Source: Sphingomonas xinjiangensis (lineage in GTDB: Bacteria > Pseudomonadota > Alphaproteobacteria > Sphingomonadales > Sphingomonadaceae). Taken from it: a DNA stretch of 64,000 bases. Positions 37,833-48,022 of this stretch are shown here, one piece after another. Below the pieces are notes generated by a model, which saw only the letters and a list, made by a program, of their open reading frames with translations, was not told the DNA's origin and searched no databases. The stretch covers positions 62,001-126,000 of the forward strand of contig NZ_JACIJF010000003.1 in assembly GCF_014199255.1 (NCBI RefSeq), written 5' to 3'. The number at the start of each line of letters is the position of its first letter. Positions within the stretch are counted from its first letter, which is position 1. A program made the translations under genes and the position numbers.

Positions 37833-38335
37833 CAGAGCATGCCCAGTTCGAGCTTGGCGTCGTCGGTCATCTTTTGCGGATCCCATGGCGGATCCCAGAC
37901 GAGGTTCACTTCGGCATGGCCGATGCCGGGCACCGATCCGACGCGCAATTCGACTTCGCCAGGCATCGATTCCGCGACCGGGCAATGCGGCGTGGTGAGC
38001 GTCATCTGCACCGCGGCGTGGCCGTCGGCGGTGATGTCGACGCCGTAGATCAGGCCCAGATCGTAGATGTTCACCGGGATCTCAGGATCGTAGATCTCCT
38101 TGAGCGCCTCGATGACCGCGTCGTAGAGTTCGCCGCCGGGTTCGCCGGCGGGCTGTGCCTGCGGCTTTTGCGACAGGAAGCCGGACAGATAGTCGCGCTG
38201 GCGCTCAGGTTGCGGCGCTTCCGCCTGGGCGGGCTGAGCCTCGGCCGGCGCGGCCACGGCGTCTCCGACACGGGCGCGGGGCGGCGCTTCGACGGCGTCG
38301 ACCTCTTCCACCATGATCTTGCGCTCTTCGTTCAT
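37832..38335 (-). CDS. sufT: SUF-associated MIP18/DUF59 protein SufT
   Basis: A 167-residue protein. The first 70 residues are low complexity (Pro, Ala, Glu, Gln). The remaining 100 are a MIP18/DUF59 domain: DAVIEALKEIYDPEIPVNIY, DLGLIYGVDITADG, MTLTTPHCPVAESMPGEVEL and VNLVWDPPWDPQKM, where DPE, the single conserved Cys and WDPPW are the family marks. SufT helps Fe-S maturation in bacteria; its step is not well defined. ATG 38335 overlaps the sufS stop by 4 bases. Confidence 0.9.
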   Translation of the reverse strand: MNEERKIMVEEVDAVEAPPRARVGDAVAAPAEAQPAQAEAPQPERQRDYLSGFLSQKPQAQPAGEPGGELYDAVIEALKEIYDPEIPVNIYDLGLIYGVDITADGHAAVQMTLTTPHCPVAESMPGEVELRVGSVPGIGHAEVNLVWDPPWDPQKMTDDAKLELGML

Positions 38336-39666
38336 CCGAAGATCCTCGTCACTCTCTCGATACCTTTTACCAGCGCGGCGATATCGCCTGCGCCATTGTA
38401 CACGCCGAAGCTGGCCCGTGCCGTGGCCGGAACGCCCAAACTGTCCATCAGCGGCTGGGCGCAATGATGGCCGGCGCGGATGGCGACACTGCCTTCATCC
38501 AAGATGGTGGCGACGTCGTGCGGATGCACCCCCTCCACTGCGAAACTGACGATCCCGGCGCTGTCGTGCGGGCCGAACAGGCGCACGCTGTTGATCTGGG
38601 ACAGGGCGTCGCGTGCCTGCCGCACCAGCGCGGTCTCGTGCGCGTGAATGCGATCGAGTCCGATGCCGTCGACATAGTCGATCGCGGCGTGGAGGCCGAC
38701 GACGCCGACGATGTGCGGGGTGCCCGCTTCGAACCGGCCGGGCGGAGGGGCATAGGTGGTCTTGGCGAAGGTCACGCGGTCGATCATCGCGCCGCCACCC
38801 TGATAGGGCGGCATCGCATCGAGCAGATCGTAGCGGCCCCAAAGCACGCCGATGCCGGTGGGCCCATAGAGCTTGTGACCGGAGAAGACGTAGAAGTCGC
38901 AGCCCAGGTCGGCGACGTTCACGGGCAGGCGCGGCACGGCCTGGCAGCCGTCGAGCAGGATCTTCGCGCCGACGCCGTGCGCCAGTTCCACCGCGCGCCT
39001 GGCGTCGAGGACCGAGCCGAGCACGTTGGAGACATGGGCGAGCGCGACCAGCTTGTGGCGCTCGGTCAGCATCGCGGCCATGGCATCGAGATCGATGCGG
39101 TGGTCGGGCGTGAGTGGGATCACGTCGATCTCGGCGCCGACTTGGCTCGCCACCATCTGCCACGGCACGATGTTGGAATGGTGTTCAAGGGTGGAGAGCA
39201 GGATGCGGTCGCCGGCCTTGAGCTGGGTGGCGGCCCAGCACTGCGCGACCAGGTTGATCCCCTCGGTCGCGCCGCGGGTGAAGATCACTTCCTGGGGCTT
39301 GCCGCCTATGAAGCGGGCGACGCGTTCGCGCGCGGCTTCGAAGGCCAGCGTCATGTCCGCCGAGCGCTGGTACACGCCGCGATGGACAGTAGCATAGGTC
39401 TCGCCATAGCCGCGGGTGATGGCTTCGATCACCGGGCGGGGTTTTTGCGAGGTCGCGGCGGTGTCGAGATAGGCCCAGCCGGCGGGGATGGCGGGGAAGT
39501 CGGCCAGGACGTCGAGGGGGGTGGTGTTTAGCCCTGTCCCGCTTGCGGGAGAGGGTTGGGTGAGGGCGTGTGCCTGAGCACCAGCAATGTCGCTTCTGGG
39601 CGGCTCACCCTCACCCTGGCCCTCTCCGGCGTGCGAAAGAGGGAGTTTTTGGGGGTGCTCGCTCAC
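38332..39666 (-). CDS. sufS: cysteine desulfurase, SufS type, with repeat-encoded N-terminal extension
   Basis: A 444-residue PLP enzyme that takes sulfur from cysteine for cluster assembly. From LADFPAIPAGWAYLDTAATS on it matches SufS: EHHSNIVPWQ, SGHKLYGPTGIG with the PLP Lys about residue 264, RFEAGTPHIVG, and RAGHHCAQP with the catalytic Cys about 400. The first 48 residues (LPLSHAGEGQGEGEPPRSD, HALTQPSPASGTGLNTT) are encoded by the palindromic repeat at 39532-39646. GTG 39666 overlaps the sufD stop by 3 bases. The true start may lie downstream, but no ATG, GTG or TTG sits just before the conserved part. Confidence 0.88.
   Translation of the reverse strand: MSEHPQKLPLSHAGEGQGEGEPPRSDIAGAQAHALTQPSPASGTGLNTTPLDVLADFPAIPAGWAYLDTAATSQKPRPVIEAITRGYGETYATVHRGVYQRSADMTLAFEAARERVARFIGGKPQEVIFTRGATEGINLVAQCWAATQLKAGDRILLSTLEHHSNIVPWQMVASQVGAEIDVIPLTPDHRIDLDAMAAMLTERHKLVALAHVSNVLGSVLDARRAVELAHGVGAKILLDGCQAVPRLPVNVADLGCDFYVFSGHKLYGPTGIGVLWGRYDLLDAMPPYQGGGAMIDRVTFAKTTYAPPPGRFEAGTPHIVGVVGLHAAIDYVDGIGLDRIHAHETALVRQARDALSQINSVRLFGPHDSAGIVSFAVEGVHPHDVATILDEGSVAIRAGHHCAQPLMDSLGVPATARASFGVYNGAGDIAALVKGIERVTRIFG
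39532..39646. repeat. palindromic repeat, type II (copy 3), inside the sufS reading frame
   Basis: gccctgtcccgcttgcggga, gagggttgggtgagggcg on the left, and gctcaccctcaccctggccc with tctccggcgtgcgaaagagg on the right form mirrored arms around a 30-base centre. No stop interrupts the sufS frame through it on the minus strand. Related to copies at 37330 and 49815. Confidence 0.75.
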
Positions 39667-40745
39667 AGCGCTGTGTCCAGCCACGCGTCGGCGTCCGCTG
39701 CGAAGGCTTCGCGGACGGTGTCTTCGCCGATGCGGGCGAGCGCGTCGGCGACGAAGGCGCGGGTGAGGAGCGCCTTGGCGCGGTTTTCGGGGACACCTCG
39801 GCTCTGGAGGTAGAACATCGCGCGCTGATCGAGTTCGCCGACGGTGGCGCCGTGCGCGCATTTGACGTCGTCGGCAAAGATCTCGAGCTCGGGCTTGAGG
39901 TTTACCGTGGCGGTGCGCGCCAGCAGCAGGCCACGCAGCGATTGCTCGCCATCGGTCTGCTGGGCGCCGCGCGCGACTTCGACGCGGGCGGCGAGACTGG
40001 CGGTCGAGCGGTCGGCGGCGACGGCGCGCCACAGCTGGCGCGAGGAACCCTCGATCGCTTCGTGGCGGACAACGACGGCGGCTTCCTGCTTCTGCGTCTC
40101 GCGGGTGAGCAGCGCGCCGCCCATTTCGGCGAACGCACCCTTGCCGATGACGGTGATGCCGCCATCGATGCGGCTGGCCATGCCGCCAGCGGCGAGAAAC
40201 ACCGAAACGAGGCTGGCGGCTTCGCCGATCTCCGCCTCGTCGCGGATCGAGACAAAGCCGGCGGACTGGATCAGGCGGACGGAGCGCATCAGCCGGGCGC
40301 CGCGGGCGAGCTTTACCTGGAGCAGGCGATTGGCCCAGCCGGTGCCGGCAAAGGTTTCCACCATCGAGGCGACGGCATCCTCGGCAAGGACGATCTGGGC
40401 GGGAACATGGCTTTCACCGCCCGAGCCGAGATGCACGACCTGGATGCAGGAGGCGGCTTGTTGCGCGGCCAGGCTGAGGGTCCAACCCTCCCCTTGCGCC
40501 AATTGGCCGAGCGGGTGGGTGGTTTCAGGGGTCCAGCGGGTGATCTGGAGCGGGCCGGGGGTGCTGCGCGCGGGATCGAACACGCCGTCGACGAACAGCA
40601 GGCGCGGGCCTTCCAGGTCGAGAAACAGGCTGGCGGGATCGATGCCGGTGGGCTGCGGGGCGCTACCGGCAGCGGTGCGCAGCGCGGCCATGTCGGCCCA
40701 GCGCCATTCCTCCTGCTTGGGGGTGGGGAGTTGGAGGAGGGTCAT
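39663..40745 (-). CDS. sufD: Fe-S cluster scaffold subunit SufD
   Basis: A 360-residue beta-helix protein that pairs with SufB and SufC to build Fe-S clusters. It begins LLQLPTPKQEEWRWADMAAL, typical for SufD, and has SGGESHVPAQIVLAEDAVAS, then RIDGGITVIGKGAFAEMGGA, and ends with KCAHGATVGELDQRAMFYLQ, the conserved His region, followed by TRAFVADALARIGE. ATG 40745 has GGAGG 8 bases upstream; that site is the end of the palindromic repeat between sufC and sufD. The C-terminal stop overlaps the sufS GTG. Confidence 0.93.
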   Translation of the reverse strand: MTLLQLPTPKQEEWRWADMAALRTAAGSAPQPTGIDPASLFLDLEGPRLLFVDGVFDPARSTPGPLQITRWTPETTHPLGQLAQGEGWTLSLAAQQAASCIQVVHLGSGGESHVPAQIVLAEDAVASMVETFAGTGWANRLLQVKLARGARLMRSVRLIQSAGFVSIRDEAEIGEAASLVSVFLAAGGMASRIDGGITVIGKGAFAEMGGALLTRETQKQEAAVVVRHEAIEGSSRQLWRAVAADRSTASLAARVEVARGAQQTDGEQSLRGLLLARTATVNLKPELEIFADDVKCAHGATVGELDQRAMFYLQSRGVPENRAKALLTRAFVADALARIGEDTVREAFAADADAWLDTAL

Positions 40746-40750
40746 TAGAA

Positions 40751-40909
40751 GATCCTCCCCAAGCTTGCTGGGGCAAGGGGACCGCCGGCCCCGGGCCGGT
40801 GGTGGAGGGGCCGCGACATCGTCGCGGTGCAGCCTCGCACCGAATTCGCCGCTGCGCGGCGCCCCGCCACCATGCTGCGCATGGTCCCCCTCCCCGTTCC
40901 GGGGAGGAT
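40751..40909. repeat. palindromic intergenic repeat, type I (copy 4), between sufC and sufD
   Basis: A 159-bp palindrome: gatcctcccc, gcaaggggaccgccgg, gtggtggagggg on the left, and gccccgccaccatgctgcgc, atggtccccctccccgttcc, ggggaggatt on the right. The arms closely match copy 1 at 5495-5627. The left end provides the sufD ribosome-binding site on the minus strand. Confidence 0.8.
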
Positions 40910-40923
40910 TGTAGTGAGAACAC

Positions 40924-41667
<744 letters not shown>

Positions 41668-41681
41668 GGTGGTTCCAGAAT

Positions 41682-42113
41682 TCAGAGCGGCACGGTGAGC
41701 AGGCGCACGGAGGTCAGCGCGCCGGGCGCGTTATAGACGTCGACGCGGCCGCCATCGGGCAGCTGCCAGATGATCTTGTATTGCTTGGGGGTGACGATCG
41801 CTTCGGCGACGTCGCGTTCGATGGCGTCGAGCGTGCGCTGCATGCCCCTCCACCAGCGGCCGCTGACCAGCCGGTCGCCGCGCTGGACGCGGCCTTGCGT
41901 GAAATCGCTTTCCACATAGGCGCGGCAATCGCTGATCGCGGTGTCGATCGCGGCCTGGCGCGCGCCCTCATCGCGCGGGGCGACGCCGATGCGGCGGACG
42001 ATGCAGCGGGCATGGCGCGTGGCGATGCCGATCTGGGGCGAATTGCTGACTTCAACGCCGCCGCTGACATTCACGGTCTGGAGGGCGGCGGCGAGCAGGA
42101 TGGCGAGACTCAT
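41682..42113 (-). CDS. unknown exported protein between sufB and sufC
   Basis: A 143-residue protein with a possible signal or anchor at the N-terminus (SLAILLAAALQTVNVSGG). The rest reads IGIATRHARCIVRRIGVAPR, AAIDTAISDCRAYVESDFTQ, RWWRGMQRTLDAIERDVAE and IIWQLPDGGRVDVYNAPGAL. Two Cys could form a disulfide. I do not recognise the family. Its position in the suf operon, 15 bases before sufC and 20 after sufB, suggests a Fe-S or oxidative-stress role; the exported look argues against a cytosolic assembly part. ATG 42113. Confidence 0.7.
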   Translation of the reverse strand: MSLAILLAAALQTVNVSGGVEVSNSPQIGIATRHARCIVRRIGVAPRDEGARQAAIDTAISDCRAYVESDFTQGRVQRGDRLVSGRWWRGMQRTLDAIERDVAEAIVTPKQYKIIWQLPDGGRVDVYNAPGALTSVRLLTVPL

Positions 42114-42133
42114 GTTCTATTCTTCTCCGCGTC

Positions 42134-43596
<1,463 letters not shown>

Positions 43597-43597
<1 letters not shown>

Positions 43598-44007
43598 CAG
43601 GCTTCCCTACTCAAACTCGCGAGGCTCACCCCCGCCAACGCGCCCTTCACGGCGCCATTCACAGCGGCCCAGTGCGGGCGGACCCGGCACGAACCCTCCA
43701 CCGCGCAGTCGTGGCGGCTCACGTCGACACAGGTCGTCAGCGCGATCGGCCCCTCAATCGCCTCGACGATGTCAGCGACCGAGATCGCGGCCGCGGGCCG
43801 GGCGAGGCGAAAGCCGCCGCCGGTGCCCCGCGCGCTTTCGATCAGCCCGGCTGCCGACAACTTGCTCACCAGCTTCTGCACGGTGGGCAGCGGAAGCCCG
43901 GTTTCGCCCGCCAGCGCAGTCGCGGTCAGCCGACAGGTCGCGCCGCACTGGCGGGCGGCGGCGGCCATCATCACCACGGCGTAATCGGCTAAACTTGACA
44001 GTCGCAT
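43597..44007 (-). CDS. Rrf2-family SUF regulator (IscR/SufR-like)
   Basis: A 136-residue winged-helix repressor with an Fe-S cluster. The N-terminal HTH reads [20 protein letters not shown] and [20 protein letters not shown], the wing [18 protein letters not shown]. Three cysteines, in [17 protein letters not shown] near residues 91-106, form the cluster-binding loop. In other bacteria such proteins sense cluster supply and repress suf. A palindrome just upstream (44014-44038) is its likely operator. It heads the operon and overlaps sufB by one base. Confidence 0.93.
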
Positions 44008-44013
44008 CTTCTA

Positions 44014-44038
44014 CAATCGGACGAATATGTTCCGATTG
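44014..44038 (-). promoter_or_regulatory. palindromic operator before the suf regulator
   Basis: caatcgga (44014-44021) and tccgattg (44031-44038) are exact reverse complements with a 9-base AT-rich spacer (cgaatatgt). It lies 7-31 bases upstream of the Rrf2-family ATG, where a dimeric repressor would block transcription of the whole suf operon. The site is inferred from position and symmetry. Confidence 0.65.
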
Positions 44039-44049
44039 GGCAGATGGGC

Positions 44050-44979
44050 TCAGTTACGGCGCCCGTCAACCTCTTCGGGGAAAACTTCGGGGAGGAAGTG
44101 GAAGTCCGCGTCGCCTAGGGTGACCGCCAGAACGGGATCGATGCCGGAGCGCAGGCTGGTCGGCGTATGGCCAGTGAAATGCTTCACTTCGTTGATCATG
44201 TGCGACTGGTCGGCGAACGGCCCGACCACGACGCTCATCGGTGCGCCCTGGTAGATCTGCATCGCCGCACGGATCGCACGGAACTTGCGCTTGAGCTTGG
44301 CCGGCGAGCTGCCGAAATATTCCAGGCACAGCCGCTGCACCTGGCGTTCGCCAAGTCCGCTGGTGTCGCCGATCACGGCGTAAAGCTCGTCAATAGTCGG
44401 AGCCTCGCTGGCCGCCCATTCGCGCACCGCTTCCAGGAACGGGAAGTGCGGGTCGGGGACCGGCTTCACTTCCTCTTGCCGCATGATCAGCAAGGGCGCG
44501 AATGCCGAGATCATCTGGTCAAGCGTCGACATGCCACGAAGCTGCTGGAGAAGCGCCGGGGCGCGCTCGCAAAACAGCTTCGACCCGTCGATATTGTGGT
44601 CGGTAAACTTGTTGGCCGGCAGTCCGATCAGCGCCTTCCACCCCACCGCGCGCAGCGTGACGCCGAAGCAAGTGACCGGACCCCGCAGCTTGTAATGCGC
44701 CGCCGCCGTGCCGGGCCCCGAAACCATGATCGGTTTGCTGCGCTCGACATGGCCGTCGGGATAGGTGATTTCCCCCTCCCCTTCGATCAGAAAGCGGATC
44801 TGGCCCAAGTCGACGCGCTCGGTGCGCTCGAACTCCTCGGCATCGCAACGGTACAGGAAGTAGCTGTCGACGTGCGGCAGCAGCCGCCCCGTCGCACGTT
44901 TCACTTCAATCGTCGCCTGCGCGACGGCCAAGGGGCCAACGGGTTCCGGTCCTTCTTTTCGACGAATAGCGGCCCGCAT
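44050..44979 (-). CDS. AraC-family transcriptional regulator
   Basis: A 309-residue regulator. An N-terminal cupin-like part (LLPHVDSYFLYRCDAEEFER, IRFLIEGEGEITYPDG, KPIMVSGPGTAAAHYKLRG) is followed by a C-terminal AraC HTH: TIDELYAVIGDTSGLGERQV, QRLCLEYFGSSPAKLKRKFR and FADQSHMINEVKHFTGHTPT. The second HTH has the FADQSH pattern. The ligand and targets are unknown. ATG 44979. It is transcribed toward the suf operon but ends 43 bases from the suf regulator start, with its operator between. Confidence 0.88.
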   Translation of the reverse strand: MRAAIRRKEGPEPVGPLAVAQATIEVKRATGRLLPHVDSYFLYRCDAEEFERTERVDLGQIRFLIEGEGEITYPDGHVERSKPIMVSGPGTAAAHYKLRGPVTCFGVTLRAVGWKALIGLPANKFTDHNIDGSKLFCERAPALLQQLRGMSTLDQMISAFAPLLIMRQEEVKPVPDPHFPFLEAVREWAASEAPTIDELYAVIGDTSGLGERQVQRLCLEYFGSSPAKLKRKFRAIRAAMQIYQGAPMSVVVGPFADQSHMINEVKHFTGHTPTSLRSGIDPVLAVTLGDADFHFLPEVFPEEVDGRRN

Positions 44980-45055
44980 TGTCAGACCCGAACTCCCAGG
45001 GGCAGATTATGTCTATCTGCGAAAGGGATATACCAGAAAGCTGGTTCAATAAAAG

Positions 45056-45083
45056 TAGCCCGGCCAGTTGCCTGGCCGGGCTA
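45056..45083 (-). terminator. perfect 12-bp hairpin, terminator-like on the minus strand
   Basis: tagcccggccag (45056-45067) pairs with ctggccgggcta (45072-45083), loop ttgc. Read on the minus strand it is followed by cttttatt; read on the plus strand there is no T-run. It lies in the leader between the AraC gene (minus) and pyrD (plus), with no known minus-strand gene upstream that it could end, so it may be part of a structured leader. Confidence 0.6.
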
Positions 45084-45220
45084 GTAGAAAGGGTCCCCCC
45101 GTTGAAAGTGGAACCCCTCGGGTCGCAAAGACGGGATAGCCCGACTCGCCCGCGGCGTATTGGACAGAATCGACACGCGCCGCTTTGACCCCGGGAAATC
45201 GAGGTGCGAAGGCGCATTTC

Positions 45221-46222
45221 ATGGCCTATCCTCTTCGTTCCGCCCTGTTCGCGCTCGACGCCGAAAGCGCCCACCGTGCCACTATCGCGGCGCTGCGCGT
45301 TTGGGGCAGCGTCGGCGCGCCATTTCGGACCTCCATTCCGGATGCATCCTTGCCCGTCCAACTGGCCGGCATCTCCTTTCCAAACCCGGTCGGCCTGGCC
45401 GCGGGACTCGACAAGAACGGCGAGGCGATCACCGGGCTGTTTGCGCTGGGATTCGGCGCAGTGGAGATCGGCACGCTCACCCCGCGCCCGCAGCCCGGCA
45501 ACCCCAAGCCGCGGCTGTTCCGCCTTGCCGAGGACGAAGCGGTGATCAACCGCATGGGCTTCAACAATGACGGCCTTCAGGCGGCACTCGAACGCGTTGC
45601 GAAACTGAAGCAGCGCCAAGGGGTGCTCGGCATCAATGTCGGCGCGAACAAGGATTCGCCCGACCGCGTCGCCGACTATTCCGCCGGAGTCGCCCGCGCC
45701 GCGCCGCTGGCCGACTATCTGACGATCAACGTCAGTTCGCCCAACACGCCCGGTCTGCGCGACCTTCAATCGCGCCCGGCGCTCGACGAACTGCTGGCAG
45801 CGGTGGATCGGAGCCGAATGCTCGCCGGCGGCACGCGCCGCCCGGTATTCCTCAAGATAGCGCCCGACCTTGACCGTGCCGGCATCGAAGGCGCGATCCG
45901 GGCGGCGGTGGACAACCGCGTCGATGCGCTGATCGTTTCCAACACCACCGTTTCCCGTCCGCCGCTTCGTTCGAGCCTTGCCGGACAAGCAGGCGGCCTG
46001 TCCGGCGCGCCGTTGCGCGAACTGGCCCGCGCCAAGCTGGCCGAAGCACGGATGATCGCCGCCGGCGCGCTGCCGCTGATCTCGGCCGGCGGTATCGACA
46101 GCGCGGATGAGGCGAGGCGCCGGATCGATATGGGCGCAGTGCTGGTGCAGGTGTACAGCGCGCTGGTCTATCGCGGTCCCGGATTGGCGCGCGAGATGCT
46201 GCGCGGCCTGGCGGCACGCTGA
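45221..46222 (+). CDS. pyrD: dihydroorotate dehydrogenase (quinone), class 2
   Basis: A 333-residue membrane-associated FMN enzyme of pyrimidine synthesis that passes electrons to ubiquinone. The N-terminal helices LRSALFALDAESAHRATIAA form the quinone tunnel. LAGISFPNPVGLAAGLDKNG, VEIGTLTPRPQPGNPKPRLF, NRMGFNN, then NVSSPNTPGLRDLQ near residue 170 with the catalytic Ser of class 2, and ISAGGIDSADEARRRIDMGA follow. ATG 45221 has AAGGCG 6 bases upstream. The preceding 36 bases of open frame (from 45185) have no homology. Confidence 0.96.
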   Translation: MAYPLRSALFALDAESAHRATIAALRVWGSVGAPFRTSIPDASLPVQLAGISFPNPVGLAAGLDKNGEAITGLFALGFGAVEIGTLTPRPQPGNPKPRLFRLAEDEAVINRMGFNNDGLQAALERVAKLKQRQGVLGINVGANKDSPDRVADYSAGVARAAPLADYLTINVSSPNTPGLRDLQSRPALDELLAAVDRSRMLAGGTRRPVFLKIAPDLDRAGIEGAIRAAVDNRVDALIVSNTTVSRPPLRSSLAGQAGGLSGAPLRELARAKLAEARMIAAGALPLISAGGIDSADEARRRIDMGAVLVQVYSALVYRGPGLAREMLRGLAAR

Positions 46223-46268
46223 CGTATCGCCTTTGCCGCGCCTGCAAATCGGGTTAGGCCGTGGTGCA

Positions 46269-47984
46269 ATGAAGCAACTGGTCGCAGCGCTCGCCCTTCT
46301 GTTCTCGCCCGTGCCCGCGCTGGCGCAAGGCATGGTGAGCGCGGCCGACCCACGTGCCGCAGCGGCCGGCGCCGAAATCCTTCGTGCCGGCGGCAGCGCG
46401 ACCGACGCGGCGATCGCCACCATGCTGGCACTGGGCGTGGTCGAGCCGCAAAGCTCCGGCATCGGCGGCGGCAGCTTCATCCTGCAATACGACGCCAAAG
46501 CGAAGCGAACGACCAGCATCGACGGGCGCGAGACCGCGCCGATGGCCGCCGATCCGCGCTGGTTCTACGACGCCGAAGGGCGCCCGATGAGCCGTGCCGC
46601 GGCGGTGCCGGGTGGCCGCAGCGTCGGCGTGCCCGGCGCATTGCGCGCCATGGCGCTGGCCCATGAGCGTTCGGGCAAGCTGCCCTGGGCCAGGCTGTTC
46701 GATCCCGCGATCCGGCTGGCCCGGCAGGGCTTTCAGGTCACCCCGCGGCTCAACAATTCGCTCGCCCGGTTCGGCGGCCATATCGATGCCGGGCTGCGCG
46801 GGATCTTCATGCCCGACGGCAGCCCGCCTGCGGTGGGTGCTACCGTGCGCAACCCCGAACAGGCCGCGCTGCTGGAGCGTGTGGCGAAGCTAGGCCCCGA
46901 CAGCTTTTATGTCGGCCCGCAGGCGCAAAAGCTGGTCGCAACCGTGAACGGCGCCGCGCGCAATCCGTCCAAGATGGCCACAGGTGACCTTGCGGCCTAC
47001 GCGGCCAAGGAGCGCCCGGCGCTGTGCGGCAAGTACCGGGTCTACACCGTTTGCTCGATGGGACCGCCCTCTTCCGGCGGCATCACGGTGCTGATGATCC
47101 TTAAGCAGCTCGAGCGGTTCGACATGGCCAGGCTGGGCAAGGATTCACCCGTCGCCTGGCACCTGTTCGCCGAATCCTCCCGCCTCGCTTATGCCGATCG
47201 CGACCTGTATCTGGGCGATCCCGATTACGTGCAGGTGCCGCTCAAGGGCTTGCTGGACCGCCGCTACATCGCCGCGCGTTCCGCGTTGATCGATCCGGCG
47301 AAGACCATGTCAAGCGTCGCCGCCGGCACGCCCGCCGACGCCCCGCCCCGCGTCCCCGTCGCGCCAAGCGAAGTGCCCGGCACCACCGATCTGGCGGTGA
47401 CCGACGGCGCCGGCAATGTCGTCCAAGTCACCACCACCGTGGAGGGGCCGTTCGGATCGGGACTGTCGATGGACGGCATCGTGCTCAACAACCAGCTGAC
47501 CGATTTCGACACCGTGCCCGAAAAGAACGGGTATCTGGTCGCCAACCGGCTCGAACCGGGCAAGCGGCCCCGCAGCTCGATGGCGCCGACCATCGTCTAT
47601 GGCCCCGATGGCAAGGTGCGCATCGCGGTGGGCGCCGCAGGCGGATCGACGATCATCGCCCAGGTCGCCAAGGCGCTGGTCGGCGTGCTCGACTGGAAGC
47701 TGTCGGCCCAGGACGCGATCGGACTTGGGCTGGTCTATGCGCCGGGAATGACCGCCACGCTTGAAAAGGGCACCACGGTGGAAGCCATGGCGCCGGCGCT
47801 TCAGGTGCTGGGCGAGCGCGTGCAGGTCGCGCCTATGGGGCTGAAGGCCAACGCCATCGAGCGCGTGCGCGGACGCTGGGTCGGTGCCGCCGATCCGCGC
47901 AGCGAAGGCGTGGCGATGGACCAACAGGGACGCATGGCCGTTATCCAGCGTGCAGGCGCGCAGCCGAACCGGCCATCGGAATAA
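46269..47984 (+). CDS. ggt: gamma-glutamyltransferase, exported
   Basis: A 571-residue periplasmic N-terminal nucleophile hydrolase that cleaves glutathione. The signal KQLVAALALLFSPVPALAQG is cut near residue 20. The large subunit has GGSATDAAIATMLALGVVEP, GIGGGSFILQ, GRETAPMAADPRWFY and AVPGGRSVGVPGALRAMALA. The autocleavage site is GTTDLAVTDGAGN, with Thr about residue 372 as nucleophile. GFGSGLSMDGIVLNNQLTDF-like sequence and PRSSMAPTIVYGPDGK follow. Asp replaces the usual His or Leu after TT. ATG 46269 is 46 bases after pyrD. Confidence 0.94.
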   Translation: MKQLVAALALLFSPVPALAQGMVSAADPRAAAAGAEILRAGGSATDAAIATMLALGVVEPQSSGIGGGSFILQYDAKAKRTTSIDGRETAPMAADPRWFYDAEGRPMSRAAAVPGGRSVGVPGALRAMALAHERSGKLPWARLFDPAIRLARQGFQVTPRLNNSLARFGGHIDAGLRGIFMPDGSPPAVGATVRNPEQAALLERVAKLGPDSFYVGPQAQKLVATVNGAARNPSKMATGDLAAYAAKERPALCGKYRVYTVCSMGPPSSGGITVLMILKQLERFDMARLGKDSPVAWHLFAESSRLAYADRDLYLGDPDYVQVPLKGLLDRRYIAARSALIDPAKTMSSVAAGTPADAPPRVPVAPSEVPGTTDLAVTDGAGNVVQVTTTVEGPFGSGLSMDGIVLNNQLTDFDTVPEKNGYLVANRLEPGKRPRSSMAPTIVYGPDGKVRIAVGAAGGSTIIAQVAKALVGVLDWKLSAQDAIGLGLVYAPGMTATLEKGTTVEAMAPALQVLGERVQVAPMGLKANAIERVRGRWVGAADPRSEGVAMDQQGRMAVIQRAGAQPNRPSE

Positions 47985-48022
47985 ACGGGATGCCCACAGG
48001 CGCACCCGACAAGGGGAGAAGG

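Noticed and set aside
44979..45188. 69-residue frame through the hairpin before pyrD
   Set aside because: It runs through a perfect hairpin and has no homology; the region looks like RNA rather than protein.
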